Source of the DNA: Geobacter sp.
GTDB lineage: Bacteria; Desulfobacterota; Desulfuromonadia; Geobacterales; Pseudopelobacteraceae
Length of the DNA stretch: 64,000 nucleotides
Direction: 5' to 3'
NCBI GenBank assembly: GCA_003574895.1
Contig: PJFB01000002.1
Span: 248,001 to 312,000 of the forward strand
Numbering within the stretch: position 1 is the stretch's first letter; each line of letters starts with the position of its first letter. The translations under genes were made by a program, and so were the position numbers. Of this stretch, positions 29,826 to 39,858 are shown one piece after another. Under the pieces are notes generated by a model, which worked only from the letters and a program-made list of their open reading frames with translations, made no database searches and was not told the origin of the DNA.

Positions 29826-31478
29826 TTATAATACCACTGTTTCGCGATGTGTACCGAAAGTCTCCCTGAACACGTCGGCAATTTCGCCAAGGGTCGCATA
29901 GCTTTTGACCGCATTCAGGATATGCGGCATGAGGTTTTCAGTTCCCCTGGCAGCAATGGCAAGGGATTTCAGGGCATCTTGGACTTGCTGGCCATCACGG
30001 CGAGACTTTAATTCTGCCAGCGCTTTCTTCTGGGTGATCTCTACCTCTTCCTTGATCTTGAGCAGACCAGTTGGAGGTGGCTCCTGAATAGCGAACTTGT
30101 TGACACCCACAATCACCAACTCTTCTTTCTCGATAGCCTTTTGGTAGGCATAAGCCGAATCCTGGATCTCTTTTTGCTGGAAACCGCGCGAGATGGCCTC
30201 CACGGCACCGCCCAGCTTATCGATCTTCTCTATGTACTCCATGGCAGCCTTTTCTATCTGGTCGGTCAGGGATTCAACCAGAAATGAACCTGCCAGTGGG
30301 TCAATGGAATCGGCCACGCCTGATTCGTAGGCAATGACTTGTTGCGTGCGCAGTGCGATACGGACGGAATCCTCGGTAGGTAGTGCCAGGGCTTCATCCC
30401 TAGAGTTTGTGTGCAAGGATTGCGTGCCACCCAGCACGGCCGCCAGTGCCTGTATAGTAACCCGCATGATATTATTGTCAGGCTGCTGGGCCGTCAGGGT
30501 ACAGCCAGCGGTCTGGGTATGAAAACGCAACATCTGCGATTTGGGGTCCTTGGCATTGAACCGGTCCTTCATGATCTTTGCCCAGATGCGGCGGGCGGCA
30601 CGGAACTTGGCCACCTCCTCCAGCAGGTTGTTGTGGGCATTAAAGAAAAACGCCAGCCGCGGCGCAAACTCATCCACCGCCAAACCGGCTTTGACCGCCG
30701 CGTCCACATAAGCAATGCCGTCTGCCAAGGTAAAAGCAACTTCCTGCACGGCACTGGAACCCGCTTCTCGAATATGGTACCCGGAAATGGAGATGGTATT
30801 CCACTTGGGCACATGGTCTTTGCAGTAGGCAAAGATGTCGGTTATGATCCTCATGGACTCTTTTGGCGGGTAAATGTAGGTGCCGCGGGCCATGTATTCC
30901 TTGAGAATGTCGTTCTGAATGGTGCCGGAAATCTTGTCGGCAGAAACACCCTGTTTCTCGGCCACCGCAATATACATGCAGAGCAGGATGGCGGCGGTTG
31001 AGTTGATGGTCATCGAGGTGGAAACCTTGTCCAGCGGAATGCCGTTGAAAAGGATTTCCATATCTGCCAGGGAGTCGATTGCTACGCCAACCTTGCCGAC
31101 CTCACCCATGCTCATGGCAGCATCGGAGTCATAACCCATCTGGGTTGGAAGATCAAAAGCAACGGAAAGTCCGGTCTGCCCGGCAGAGAGCAGGTATTTG
31201 TAACGCTCGTTGGATTCCTTGGCAGTACCGAACCCGGCATACTGGCGCATGGTCCAGAAACGACCGCGGTACATGGTGGGCTGCACCCCGCGGACAAATG
31301 GGAACTGGCCTGGCAAGCCCAGCTGTTCCTCATATCCCGGATATTCGAAATCCGGTGTGAAGCAACGCTCCATCTCTATATTTGAGGTGGTCCGAAATTC
31401 CTGTGACCGTTCCGGCGACTTTGCGATGTTTTTGGCAACTGTTTCCTGCCATTTCTGCTTACTGTCATCTAAACCCAT
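29826..31478 (-). CDS. methylmalonyl-CoA mutase, catalytic (N-terminal) subunit without B12 domain
   Basis: The subunit carries the (beta-alpha)8 substrate barrel for methylmalonyl-CoA/succinyl-CoA rearrangement. Signatures include [48 protein letters not shown] and [14 protein letters not shown]. It ends at 550 residues without the DxHxxG cobalamin-binding domain that full-length MutB/McmA has, so a separate B12-binding subunit is required. That gene is not in this window. ATG 31478 has CGGAGAT upstream. The protein could instead belong to an isobutyryl-CoA or ethylmalonyl-CoA-type mutase, but epimerase and carboxylase neighbours support methylmalonyl-CoA. Confidence 0.92.
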   Translation of the reverse strand: MGLDDSKQKWQETVAKNIAKSPERSQEFRTTSNIEMERCFTPDFEYPGYEEQLGLPGQFPFVRGVQPTMYRGRFWTMRQYAGFGTAKESNERYKYLLSAGQTGLSVAFDLPTQMGYDSDAAMSMGEVGKVGVAIDSLADMEILFNGIPLDKVSTSMTINSTAAILLCMYIAVAEKQGVSADKISGTIQNDILKEYMARGTYIYPPKESMRIITDIFAYCKDHVPKWNTISISGYHIREAGSSAVQEVAFTLADGIAYVDAAVKAGLAVDEFAPRLAFFFNAHNNLLEEVAKFRAARRIWAKIMKDRFNAKDPKSQMLRFHTQTAGCTLTAQQPDNNIMRVTIQALAAVLGGTQSLHTNSRDEALALPTEDSVRIALRTQQVIAYESGVADSIDPLAGSFLVESLTDQIEKAAMEYIEKIDKLGGAVEAISRGFQQKEIQDSAYAYQKAIEKEELVIVGVNKFAIQEPPPTGLLKIKEEVEITQKKALAELKSRRDGQQVQDALKSLAIAARGTENLMPHILNAVKSYATLGEIADVFRETFGTHRETVVL

Positions 31479-31646
31479 GGCTATATCTCCGATTTTCTGA
31501 ATTAAATACCAGATTCTCTGAAACACCTAGAAAACGACTAAACAACTTATGTGAAAGGCTAACAGCAAGAAGATTGGGATTTGTATCGCCAGCTTCTTGC
31601 CATTAGCCTTTTTCCGTGCCTCTTGATCTCTTTGTTAGCAAATAAT

Positions 31647-34535
31647 CTAAAGGACAGCCTTTAGGTATTTTGAAGTCAGTTCACGCCTTTCACGTTCAAT
31701 CTGCTCGGAATCGATTTCCACAAATTTTTCGTCCGGTGAGACTTTGAAGAGCGGCTGCCCTTTTTGGACGATCGTACCGTCGCCACCCTGAATCAGAATC
31801 TTTTCGATCGTACCGGAGAAGGGGGCGTTGATCTTGTTGAACATCTTCATGACTTCGATAATGTAGAGCGGCTGGCCCTTTTCAAAATGCATCCCCTCGG
31901 TTACAAAGGGAGGCATCCCTGGAGCCTCTTGGGCGTAGTACATTCCACCACAGACAGAGACGATTTCATCGGCCTTGGTCGCCGGCGGGGGAGCCAGGAC
32001 CTTTTTCATCCGTGCCTGCAAGTCCGGATCGGTCAGGTAATCAGGAATGGTAATTTCCAGATCCTCTTCGACGCGCAGATCCCAGAACTTGGTATTGATC
32101 CCGATCAGAAACAGCATACCAAGCAGTTCAAGCCCGGCTTCGTACCCAAAATGAGCCGAACGTATCTGTTCCCAGGTTTCAACATCAAACCCGCCTTGCG
32201 GCTTTTCATTATTCAAGATCTCGTTGAGCTGGAAGTAGTCATCGCTGTTTATGCCCAGCTTTTCGTGCAGAGTGCCGTAAAACCGCAATGAGGCCTGGAG
32301 CAGTTCGTTGTCATGGCCCCAGATCACCTCTGCCGCAGGTTTATTCGGGCGATAAGACATATGCAGATACTCATAGGTATCATTGAGCACTCCCAAGGGA
32401 TTCTGCAACCAGACAACCTTGCCGTTATCGATGCGGAAGTTTTTGTGATGCAGACTCAACCAGCCAGAGAGCAGATGCGGATCATCAAGGAGGCGCTCCA
32501 TGGGACGCGTAATCAGGGTTCCCTTGCGGTCAAGCAGGGACGACATGCCCTTGGCAACGGCGGGATCATCCGGAAACTGTTCAGCAATACGCTTGCCATA
32601 CTGCTTTTTCATCTGCAGGAAAGCATAGATCGTATCCAGCTTGTTGGCTTCTTCTTTCAGGGTCCCCACCAGGGCAAGATACGGCACGACAAAACGGGTG
32701 GTCGGCTTGGCATTCACATTATTGCCAAGAAACCAGTTGACCAGACCGTAATGGAATTCCAGGTTGGTGGCCAGGTCACTACCGCGTAACGTAGTACTGC
32801 GAATCACCCGCGACAGATGTTCATAGCTGTCCAGCCGGTCCGCACCCTTGGTGAGAAGCAGGGCGATGTTGGAGTCGTAAGCACCGGCAACTTTGTACTT
32901 CATGAATTGGCAGGTATCGGGGTTCAGCATGCTGATTCCCTGATCGTCGCGTATTTCACCCTCGATCGGCTTCGACCAGAAGCGAATCATGCCACCGGCA
33001 TGGGGGGACAGGGATGCATCCGTAGCGTTCAGCCGCGCCTCGACGGCCGCGTTGAAGCGTACGATCCGCTCCGGTTTGGGCAGACGTTCCTTGTGCCTTG
33101 CCAGGAGCGCCATTGCTTCGACCAACGACTCGACTATGAAATAATCCTGCTTGTCTTTTGGGTTGATGAATTTCAGGCTGTAGCAGAGCTCCGTTACCCG
33201 GTGTTCCACCTGGATCCTGGTATTCACTTCCATAAAGTAATGACGATCCCGGTCAACGATGCATTCGAAGGTTGAAGCCGAATCAAGGCCAACTGCCCTG
33301 CCGAAACGCTCCGATTCCTCTTCCATCCGCTTGAGGACTTTCAGGTCGCTTTCAAGAGCCTTGACCTCGCTTTTGTTTCCGGCGCTCTTGGCCTTTGCGA
33401 TGGCAGCCGCCAGCCCCTCCTGGGTAACCGAGACTTCCAGAAGCTTCTGTTCATGCATCTGCAGGGAGCAGTCGCGGCCGCCAAGGGCAATGCACCACTC
33501 GCCGTTGCCCAACAGCTGTATTTCATTGTGGCGGGTCTGCTCGATATTCAGCTCGATCAGGACGTTTTTGTTGTCCCCTATCCCATTGGCCTTGACTTCG
33601 TTGAGCACTTCACGAACCAGGCCGGGGGCCTCGGCAGCGGCCTGCTGGACCATCTTGTCATCGGGATTCTTGGCCGCCAGGAGCGATGCCCCCAGGATAC
33701 GCTGCCCCTTGCCGCCCCCGCCGCCAATGGCCTTGAGACGCACCCGGCTTCTGGGGTATTTTTTGAACATATCGGCAACTTCGCTCTGGACCTGGGCGCA
33801 GAGCTCTTCGATTGAGAAGAGATCGATCCCTTTCTGGTATGAAGCGTACAGGATGTGGTCGGCCAGGTCTTCAAGCGCAAGTTCCTTATTGCCCAGGACC
33901 TTGCCGTCACAGGCAAGTCCCTCTGCTTCAACCAGGGCCAGTAGTTGTTCTCTGGTGGGATGTTTCCTTACCAGGGTACGGGCAGTCACATTGTCGATAC
34001 CTGGGGTGACGCTTACGTTGACGGTGAGCGCTGTCCGCTTTGCCTCATCTTTTTTGCCCGCATTGGTTTGGGTTGCAGCGCAGGGACCGACGAACTTGAG
34101 GCCGGCCTTTTCTATGGCCGCCACGAACTCATCGTCCTCGGCCATGAAACCATAACCGGCAAAGATTGAGTCGTAACCGTTGTCCTTGGCAATCCTGATA
34201 ATCTGATGAATGCGCTCGACACGCTCTTCCTTGCTGGCACCGGAGTAATCGGGTACGCGGTGAACACGCCTGGAGTCCGTCAGTTGCCGTAATTCCGGAG
34301 CCAGGGCATTGGTATAGACAATCGAATCCTTCTCTGAGAGCAGGATGCCATAATGGGAGATTCCCATCTCTTCATAGACATCCATCGCCTCCTTCCGGAT
34401 AGGACCGCGGCAAACGATGAGCGGCTTCAGATCCTCGCAGGAGAAGGAACTCACCCAAGCGGAAGAGGACTTGCTCAGGCGGCGATCCTTATGGATCAGT
34501 GGGTTTTTCTGGTAATAGTCAACAGTCTGTGTCAT
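31647..34535 (-). CDS. acyl-CoA carboxylase, biotin carboxylase/biotin carrier fusion (962 aa)
   Basis: This protein should carboxylate its own biotin with ATP and bicarbonate and pass CO2 to the carboxyltransferase encoded upstream, most likely for propionyl-CoA. The N-terminal biotin carboxylase domain contains the ATP-grasp loop AIGGGGGKGQRI (about 269-280), FMEVNTRIQVEHRVTE, and a usual-looking C-terminal lobe. The C-terminal biotinyl domain carries EVMKM with the biotin lysine at 897. At 962 residues it is some 300 longer than PccA/AccA3 types; the extra length lies mainly between about 160 and 260 and between 600 and 820. It has no carboxyltransferase domain of pyruvate carboxylase. EVMKM rather than EAMKM is unusual. 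Confidence 0.88.
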   Translation of the reverse strand: MTQTVDYYQKNPLIHKDRRLSKSSSAWVSSFSCEDLKPLIVCRGPIRKEAMDVYEEMGISHYGILLSEKDSIVYTNALAPELRQLTDSRRVHRVPDYSGASKEERVERIHQIIRIAKDNGYDSIFAGYGFMAEDDEFVAAIEKAGLKFVGPCAATQTNAGKKDEAKRTALTVNVSVTPGIDNVTARTLVRKHPTREQLLALVEAEGLACDGKVLGNKELALEDLADHILYASYQKGIDLFSIEELCAQVQSEVADMFKKYPRSRVRLKAIGGGGGKGQRILGASLLAAKNPDDKMVQQAAAEAPGLVREVLNEVKANGIGDNKNVLIELNIEQTRHNEIQLLGNGEWCIALGGRDCSLQMHEQKLLEVSVTQEGLAAAIAKAKSAGNKSEVKALESDLKVLKRMEEESERFGRAVGLDSASTFECIVDRDRHYFMEVNTRIQVEHRVTELCYSLKFINPKDKQDYFIVESLVEAMALLARHKERLPKPERIVRFNAAVEARLNATDASLSPHAGGMIRFWSKPIEGEIRDDQGISMLNPDTCQFMKYKVAGAYDSNIALLLTKGADRLDSYEHLSRVIRSTTLRGSDLATNLEFHYGLVNWFLGNNVNAKPTTRFVVPYLALVGTLKEEANKLDTIYAFLQMKKQYGKRIAEQFPDDPAVAKGMSSLLDRKGTLITRPMERLLDDPHLLSGWLSLHHKNFRIDNGKVVWLQNPLGVLNDTYEYLHMSYRPNKPAAEVIWGHDNELLQASLRFYGTLHEKLGINSDDYFQLNEILNNEKPQGGFDVETWEQIRSAHFGYEAGLELLGMLFLIGINTKFWDLRVEEDLEITIPDYLTDPDLQARMKKVLAPPPATKADEIVSVCGGMYYAQEAPGMPPFVTEGMHFEKGQPLYIIEVMKMFNKINAPFSGTIEKILIQGGDGTIVQKGQPLFKVSPDEKFVEIDSEQIERERRELTSKYLKAVL

Positions 34536-34588
34536 CGCTTTCTATCTCCAATCTAGTCCCTATAGTCGTTAATTCCGTATGATCGTGT

Positions 34589-36313
34589 TTAATGGAACTC
34601 GCGCTGCACACCACCCATTGGTGAGGGCTTGTAATGCCTGAGGAAGAAATTCAGGTTTTCGCCAAGCACCTTGCGCAGGTCGGTAGGCATGACGATTGAG
34701 GAGATAGAACCCAGGCTGAGGCCTTCTTTAGGGTTCATCAATTCCTTTTCATAACGCAGGTTTAGCTCGGCCTCGCGGGCTTTCAACCAATCGGCGGCTT
34801 CCTGCTCCGCATCTTTCTTGGCAACGTCCTCCTTGACACCGGCCTCCATGCGCTCCAGGATACCGCGCTTCACCCGTTCCGTCACTGCGGTGCGCAGCTT
34901 GCGCAGATCATCCTTATAGACGAATTCCTTTCCGGCCGGGCCCATTACGGCCAGACGCGTGGTTGGCAGGGCGATAACCAGGTCGGCGCCGGTGGGGTAA
35001 TTGTTGTAGGAGGCGTAGGCACCGCCGTAGGCGTTGCGTAGGATCAGCAGAATGCGTGGTGTACGAACGTCGACGATGGAATCGAGCATGGCGCGACCGG
35101 CCTGGACAATGCCGCGGGTTTCCTGCTCACGTCCCGGCAGGAAACCGGTGGTGTCTTCCATGAAGATGATCGGAATATTGTATATATTGCAGAAACGGAC
35201 AAAGCGCGCGATCTTTACGGCAGAGTCGCAATCGATCTGCCCTGAGGAGACGGCGGAGTTATTGGCGACAAAACCGACGACATTGCCCCCCAGCCGGCCA
35301 AAGGCGGTGACGACCTCGCGGGCCCTGAGCGGCTGAAGCTCGAAGTAATCGCCATGATCGCAGATCTGCTGGATAATGATCGACACGTCGAAAGGTGTGT
35401 TGAATCCGGTGGGCGAGTTGAAGGCCTTTTTCAGCAGGGTATTGATCTCCCAGGTCTTGCGGTCGAGGGGATCGCTGGTCTTCTGGAATGGGGCCATGAC
35501 GCTGTTGTTATCGGGCAGGTAATTCAACAGCTGGATCGCGGCTCTCAAGGCGCCGACTTCATCTTCGACGGTAAGATCGGCAACGCCGGACTGGCCGTGG
35601 ATCTTGGGGCCACCCAGTTCTTCGGGAGTAATGTCCTCTCCCAATACCGACTTGACAACACCGGGGCCGGTCAGGCCAAAGAAAGTATCCTTGGGCTGGA
35701 TCACGAAACTTCCCTGACGGGGAAGATAGCTGCCGCCGCCCGCGTTGAAACCGAACATGCACATGATACTGGGGACGACGCCGCTGATTTTCCGCAGAGC
35801 GGTGAATGCCTCTGCATAACCGTCAAGGCCGCCAACACCTGCCGGGACAAAGGCTCCGGCACTGTCGTTCATGCCGATCAGGGGGATTCCTTTTTCACCG
35901 GCCATGTACATAAGACGGGCCAGCTTGGTACCGTTGGTCGCGTCAATGGAACCGGCACGGACCGTGAAGTCGTGACCGTAAAGCGCCACATCGCGGCCAT
36001 GGATATTGAGAATGCCGGTCACGAGAGAAGCGCCGTCGAGGTTTTTGCCCCAATTCTGGAAGAGGATATTGGGGTCCTTTTCCGTAAGGACCTTGATGCG
36101 CTCCCAGACAGTCATCCGCTTCTTGAAATGCTGCTTTTCGATCTGATCGATGCTGACCGACTTGATGGGCCGCTGAATCAGGTCATAGCCTTCCCGCATC
36201 GCCTCTTCATAGCCGCCGGTAGTCCTGGAAATCTCGCCGGGGATATTGAATTCGACCTTTTCCGGTGGTTCAAATGGGTTTTTCAGTGATGGCTTGATCG
36301 CTTTCTTAGACAT
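34589..36313 (-). CDS. acyl-CoA (propionyl/methylmalonyl-CoA) carboxyltransferase subunit
   Basis: A 574-residue crotonase-fold carboxyltransferase, partner of the biotin protein encoded 53 bases downstream. [20 protein letters not shown] and [20 protein letters not shown] are the N- and C-lobe acyl-CoA and biotin contacts; [20 protein letters not shown] and [20 protein letters not shown] complete the signature. The last 110 residues are an extra charged helical segment. Propionyl-CoA is inferred as substrate from the mutase and epimerase neighbours. Sodium-pump subunits are absent, so a soluble carboxylase or transcarboxylase is likely. Confidence 0.92.
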   Translation of the reverse strand: MSKKAIKPSLKNPFEPPEKVEFNIPGEISRTTGGYEEAMREGYDLIQRPIKSVSIDQIEKQHFKKRMTVWERIKVLTEKDPNILFQNWGKNLDGASLVTGILNIHGRDVALYGHDFTVRAGSIDATNGTKLARLMYMAGEKGIPLIGMNDSAGAFVPAGVGGLDGYAEAFTALRKISGVVPSIMCMFGFNAGGGSYLPRQGSFVIQPKDTFFGLTGPGVVKSVLGEDITPEELGGPKIHGQSGVADLTVEDEVGALRAAIQLLNYLPDNNSVMAPFQKTSDPLDRKTWEINTLLKKAFNSPTGFNTPFDVSIIIQQICDHGDYFELQPLRAREVVTAFGRLGGNVVGFVANNSAVSSGQIDCDSAVKIARFVRFCNIYNIPIIFMEDTTGFLPGREQETRGIVQAGRAMLDSIVDVRTPRILLILRNAYGGAYASYNNYPTGADLVIALPTTRLAVMGPAGKEFVYKDDLRKLRTAVTERVKRGILERMEAGVKEDVAKKDAEQEAADWLKAREAELNLRYEKELMNPKEGLSLGSISSIVMPTDLRKVLGENLNFFLRHYKPSPMGGVQREFH

Positions 36314-36459
36314 TTCGACTATCCTTCCAGTACTTGGAATTATAAACTGTAACCGCTAATTTTCAGACACCCGGAACTTTTCAACCTGCCGACAAAACTT
36401 CAAATCACAGGCCAATTTTAAGTAGCAACCAGAATCCAGCAGAAGCCGTGGACCGGGTG

Positions 36460-37023
36460 TTATCTTGTTACGACCGCCAAAACCTTGACTTCGGCGCCGT
36501 CTTTTGAGAGGAGTCGATGCTTGAGGGTGGAGTCGAAGTAGACGCAGTCCCCCTCGTACAGGACGACCCGCTTGTCATCCAACAGCAACTCGGCGGTTCC
36601 CTTCATGATGAAAAGAAACTCCTCGCCGTCGTGGCTGTAGGTATTTTCCTCCAGAACCTTTTCCGTTACGGTCAGGAGGAAGGGCTCCATTTTTTTGTTT
36701 TGCTTGTGGAAAGAGAGAGATTCGTAGGAATATCCCTGGCTGGTGCCGGCCCGGGATATGACCCGGGGGATTGCCTTGCGTTCATGGGCGCGAACTATCT
36801 CGAAGCGGCATTCTTCTTCATCCTCGGTAAAAAACATACCGATTTTGACGTCAAAGAATTTAGCTATCCTTGAAAGGGTGGCAATGGGTGGTGAGACGTT
36901 ATTGTTCTCTATCTGGGAAATGAGTGCCGGAGAAAATCCGGTCTCCTTGGCCACAGCTTGAAGGGTCAGTTTTTTTGCAAGACGGAGCTTCTTGATTTTG
37001 GCCCCGATGTTGTAATCACTCAT
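36460..37023 (-). CDS. XRE-family regulator with C-terminal cupin domain
   Basis: A 187-residue DNA-binding regulator. Residues 8-62 form a helix-turn-helix (KLTLQAVAKETGFSPALISQ, then IENNNVSPPIATL). Residues 110-185 form a cupin (YSHDGEEFLFIMKGTAELLL, GDCVYFDSTLKHRL), the sensor module of this class. It lies between the carboxyltransferase gene and a GlcF-like gene, all on one strand, so it may control one or both. A perfect palindrome covers its own likely -10 region, which suggests autoregulation. The effector is unknown. Confidence 0.92.
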   Translation of the reverse strand: MSDYNIGAKIKKLRLAKKLTLQAVAKETGFSPALISQIENNNVSPPIATLSRIAKFFDVKIGMFFTEDEEECRFEIVRAHERKAIPRVISRAGTSQGYSYESLSFHKQNKKMEPFLLTVTEKVLEENTYSHDGEEFLFIMKGTAELLLDDKRVVLYEGDCVYFDSTLKHRLLSKDGAEVKVLAVVTR

Positions 37024-37064
37024 CCATATCCCTGCCAGAAATAAAACCAGATTTTATGCGGGGG

Positions 37065-37093
37065 TTTGTATACAAATTTCCTTACATTGTCAA
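37065..37093 (-). promoter_or_regulatory. promoter with overlapping palindromic operator, XRE-cupin gene
   Basis: TTGACA lies at 37093-37088 on the minus strand, and TATACA at 37072-37067 after 15 bases. The -10 hexamer is inside the perfect 12-bp palindrome TTTGTATACAAA (37065-37076). A protein bound there would block RNA polymerase. The spacer is short for a strong promoter. Confidence 0.55.
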
Positions 37094-37160
37094 TAAAATT
37101 AATTTACTCAAGACAAAGAATTATACTGTAACTAAAATGATTTATCTAAACTAAACAGTG

Positions 37161-38441
37161 CTAGAGCTTCAACCTGCGGGCCAAAAGCTGGAGGGTATGA
37201 AGGACCTCGACACTCGAGCCATGTTGCTTCAATCCGTCGGCAAGCTGCATCATGCAGCCCGGGCAGCCGGTTGCTACGGCCTGTGAGCCTGTTTTGATGA
37301 TCGCCAGGCTCTTTGCCTCATTAATGGTCATGGATGAGCCGTAGTGGTAGACATTGAAAGTGCCCCCAAGACCACAACAGCGGTCGGCGCCCTCCATTTC
37401 GGCCAGATCCACGCCTGGAGTCCCTTTCAACAGTTCGCGCGGCTCCTTGGTCAGACCGCGGGTACGAAGATGGCAGGGGTCATGGTAGGTGATGCGGAGC
37501 GAGGCCCCGGCCCCGGTCTCGGACGGGTTGAGTCCCAACTTGTGCAAAAGCTGGGAAGCATCCACGGTTTTGGCGGCTAAAGCATCCAAACGAGCCTTCA
37601 ATTCCGGATTGCGTTTGCCGACCACCAGGGGATACAGGCGGTGCAGAGCGCCGCCGCAGGTAGCGCAGGCGGTCATGACATAGTCGGCTTCATATTTTTC
37701 CAACTCCGCCAGGTTCTTTTCCGCCAGATCACGCACAGTGTTGATATCGCCGCCGGACATGCCGGGCAGGCCGCAGCATTGTTGGCCCTTGGGGATGATC
37801 ACGGTGCAGCCCAGGTGGCGAAAAAGCGCCAGGGCTGCTTCTCCGACCTCGGTATAGACGAAATTGGTCATACAGCCGACAAAAAAGACAATCCGTGGCT
37901 TGCCGGCCTCACCGGGGATCACTTCGGGATGTCTGTCAATAAAGGGTTTCTTTGCAATGGTAGGGATATGGCGTTGGTTACCGATAAATGGCAGCGGGAA
38001 ACGCAGCCTGAGGCCGGACGTCTCCGGTATCTTCTTGAAAAACATGGGGCCGAGCAGGGCCGCCATCTTGGCGCCCATCCGCATGCGGGTACGGCTCTTG
38101 ATAACCTGGCCTACAGCCATATGAAATGTGGTGAGGCCGCGTTTTTTTGCCAAGGCTTCGCGGGCGGCAATAACGATTTCGTCGGTGGGCACCTCGTTGG
38201 GGCACTTTTCAACGCAACTGCCGCACAACAGGCATTTGGACATGGCCAGATAGGTCTGATCGTCCAGGTCGATATCATCCTTGAGGATATGCTGGGCCAG
38301 GGCCACCTTGCCGCGCGCCACGGCCGGTTCGCGCTGAAAGGCGGCAAAGGCCGGACAGTTGGCTCGACAAGCACCGCACTTGACGCATTTTTTCAGTTGG
38401 GATTCCACCCTCTTTAGGGGGTCATTGGTTGGATCAGGCAT
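37161..38441 (-). CDS. GlcF-like (Fe-S)-binding oxidoreductase subunit
   Basis: A 426-residue electron-transfer protein resembling the iron-sulfur subunit of glycolate or lactate oxidases. Two [4Fe-4S] motifs lie in the first 80 residues (CVKCGACRANCP, CLLCGSCVEKCP). Two CCG domains follow, with QQCCGLPGMSGGD and DRCCGLGGTFN. In glycolate or lactate oxidation such a subunit pairs with an FAD protein (GlcD-like), but none is in this window. The exact substrate is therefore not known. Its start is about 50 bases from a 9-bp inverted repeat. Confidence 0.88.
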   Translation of the reverse strand: MPDPTNDPLKRVESQLKKCVKCGACRANCPAFAAFQREPAVARGKVALAQHILKDDIDLDDQTYLAMSKCLLCGSCVEKCPNEVPTDEIVIAAREALAKKRGLTTFHMAVGQVIKSRTRMRMGAKMAALLGPMFFKKIPETSGLRLRFPLPFIGNQRHIPTIAKKPFIDRHPEVIPGEAGKPRIVFFVGCMTNFVYTEVGEAALALFRHLGCTVIIPKGQQCCGLPGMSGGDINTVRDLAEKNLAELEKYEADYVMTACATCGGALHRLYPLVVGKRNPELKARLDALAAKTVDASQLLHKLGLNPSETGAGASLRITYHDPCHLRTRGLTKEPRELLKGTPGVDLAEMEGADRCCGLGGTFNVYHYGSSMTINEAKSLAIIKTGSQAVATGCPGCMMQLADGLKQHGSSVEVLHTLQLLARRLKL

Positions 38442-38488
38442 TAATTTTATTCCTTTTCGCAGGACTGTTAGGACCTATGAAACCAATA

Positions 38489-38509
38489 GACATATAAATC
38501 TTATATGTC
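38489..38509 (-). promoter_or_regulatory. inverted repeat upstream of the GlcF-like gene (candidate operator)
   Basis: GACATATAA and TTATATGTC, a perfect 9-bp inverted repeat, are separated by 3 bases. There is no T run, so it is not a terminator of trmFO. It lies 48 bases before the GlcF-like start and could be an operator. Confidence 0.45.
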
Positions 38510-38544
38510 CTATCTCTTCACAATAACCAAAAACGGCCACAAAC

Positions 38545-39855
38545 TCAATCAGTTAAAAGAAGCTCTTCCCGCCAGGCATCTAGCGAGGCCAAAGCACGTT
38601 CGGCCAGCTTGCCGCGTTTTTCCTTCTTTTTCACCCTCCCAGGCAGTTCCGGGAAAAGGCCATAGTTGACGTTCATCGGCTGGAAGTGTTTGGCATCGGC
38701 ATTGGTGATATGTGCTATCAACGCCCCCAAAGCGGTTTCCGGTGGCGGAACGGCCAGCTGTTTGCCTTGCAGCATGCAAGCAGCGGTAATGCCCGCCAGG
38801 AATCCGCTGGCGGCTGACTCGACATAGCCCTCCACACCGGTGATCTGCCCGGCGAAAAAAATGCGAGGATCTGTTCTCAGTTGTTGGGTGGGAAGCAGCA
38901 GGGCAGGCGCATTAATGAAGGTATTGCGGTGCATGGAGCCAAGCCGGACAAATTCGGCCTGTTCCAGGCCGGGTATCATCCTGAAGATGCGGCGCTGCTC
39001 CGGCCAAGTCAGCTTGGTCTGGAATCCGACCAGGTTGAACATGGTCCGTTCCAGGTTCTCGGCCCTTAGTTGGATCACGGCATAGGGCTCCACTCCGCTA
39101 CGGGGGTCGGCCAATCCCACCGGCTTCATGGGACCGAAACGGAGCGTCTCCGGCCCCCGCTCAGCCATCTCCTCCACCGGCATGCACCCCTCGAAATGAA
39201 TGATCTTTTCGAAGTCGCGGGATGGCACCTTCTCGGCCCGCACCAGCTCGTCAACCAGACAAAGGTATTCTGCCTGATTCAAAGGACAGTTGAGGTAATC
39301 GTCCCCGCTCCCCTTGCCGTAGCGCGAGGCGGCAAAGACCTTGGTCATATCCAGGGAAGCAGATGAAACAATGGGGGCGATGGCATCGTAGAAATAGAGC
39401 CTGTCGCCTGTCAGACACGCCAGGGAAGCGGCCAGGGCATCACTGGTGAGGGGGCCGGAAGCAACAATCACGGTCCCTTCGGCCGGGATTTCGTCAACTT
39501 CGCTCCGTGCGAGGCGGATAAGGGGATGTGCAGTGATTTTTTCGGTGATGTAGTCGGAAAACAGCTGCCGGTCCACGGCCAGAGCGCCACCGGCCGGAAC
39601 CCGGGTGGCCTCGGCAGCCTCCATGACCAGTGAGCCGCAACGGCGCAGCTCTTCTTTCAACAGGCCCACCGCATTCTCAAGGGAATCGCCGCGTAGAGAG
39701 TTGGAGCAAACCAACTCCGCCAAACCGGGCAGGTGGTGGGCAGGGGAGAATTTTTCCGGCTTCATCTCGTGGAGGACAACTTGTACGCCGCGCTGGGCAG
39801 CCTGCCAGGCAGCCTCGCAGCCTGCCAGGCCGGCGCCGATGATGGTGATGGGCAT
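38545..39855 (-). CDS. trmFO: folate/FAD-dependent tRNA(m5U54) methyltransferase
   Basis: TrmFO makes 5-methyluridine at tRNA position 54 using methylene-THF and FAD. The 436-residue protein begins [20 protein letters not shown], the FAD loop, followed by [20 protein letters not shown] with a catalytic cysteine and [14 protein letters not shown] near the C-terminus. A TTG one codon earlier is possible, but ATG 39855 is preferred. It lies 3 bases after the topA stop, so the pair is co-transcribed. Confidence 0.96.
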   Translation of the reverse strand: MPITIIGAGLAGCEAAWQAAQRGVQVVLHEMKPEKFSPAHHLPGLAELVCSNSLRGDSLENAVGLLKEELRRCGSLVMEAAEATRVPAGGALAVDRQLFSDYITEKITAHPLIRLARSEVDEIPAEGTVIVASGPLTSDALAASLACLTGDRLYFYDAIAPIVSSASLDMTKVFAASRYGKGSGDDYLNCPLNQAEYLCLVDELVRAEKVPSRDFEKIIHFEGCMPVEEMAERGPETLRFGPMKPVGLADPRSGVEPYAVIQLRAENLERTMFNLVGFQTKLTWPEQRRIFRMIPGLEQAEFVRLGSMHRNTFINAPALLLPTQQLRTDPRIFFAGQITGVEGYVESAASGFLAGITAACMLQGKQLAVPPPETALGALIAHITNADAKHFQPMNVNYGLFPELPGRVKKKEKRGKLAERALASLDAWREELLLTD

Positions 39856-39858
39856 CAA

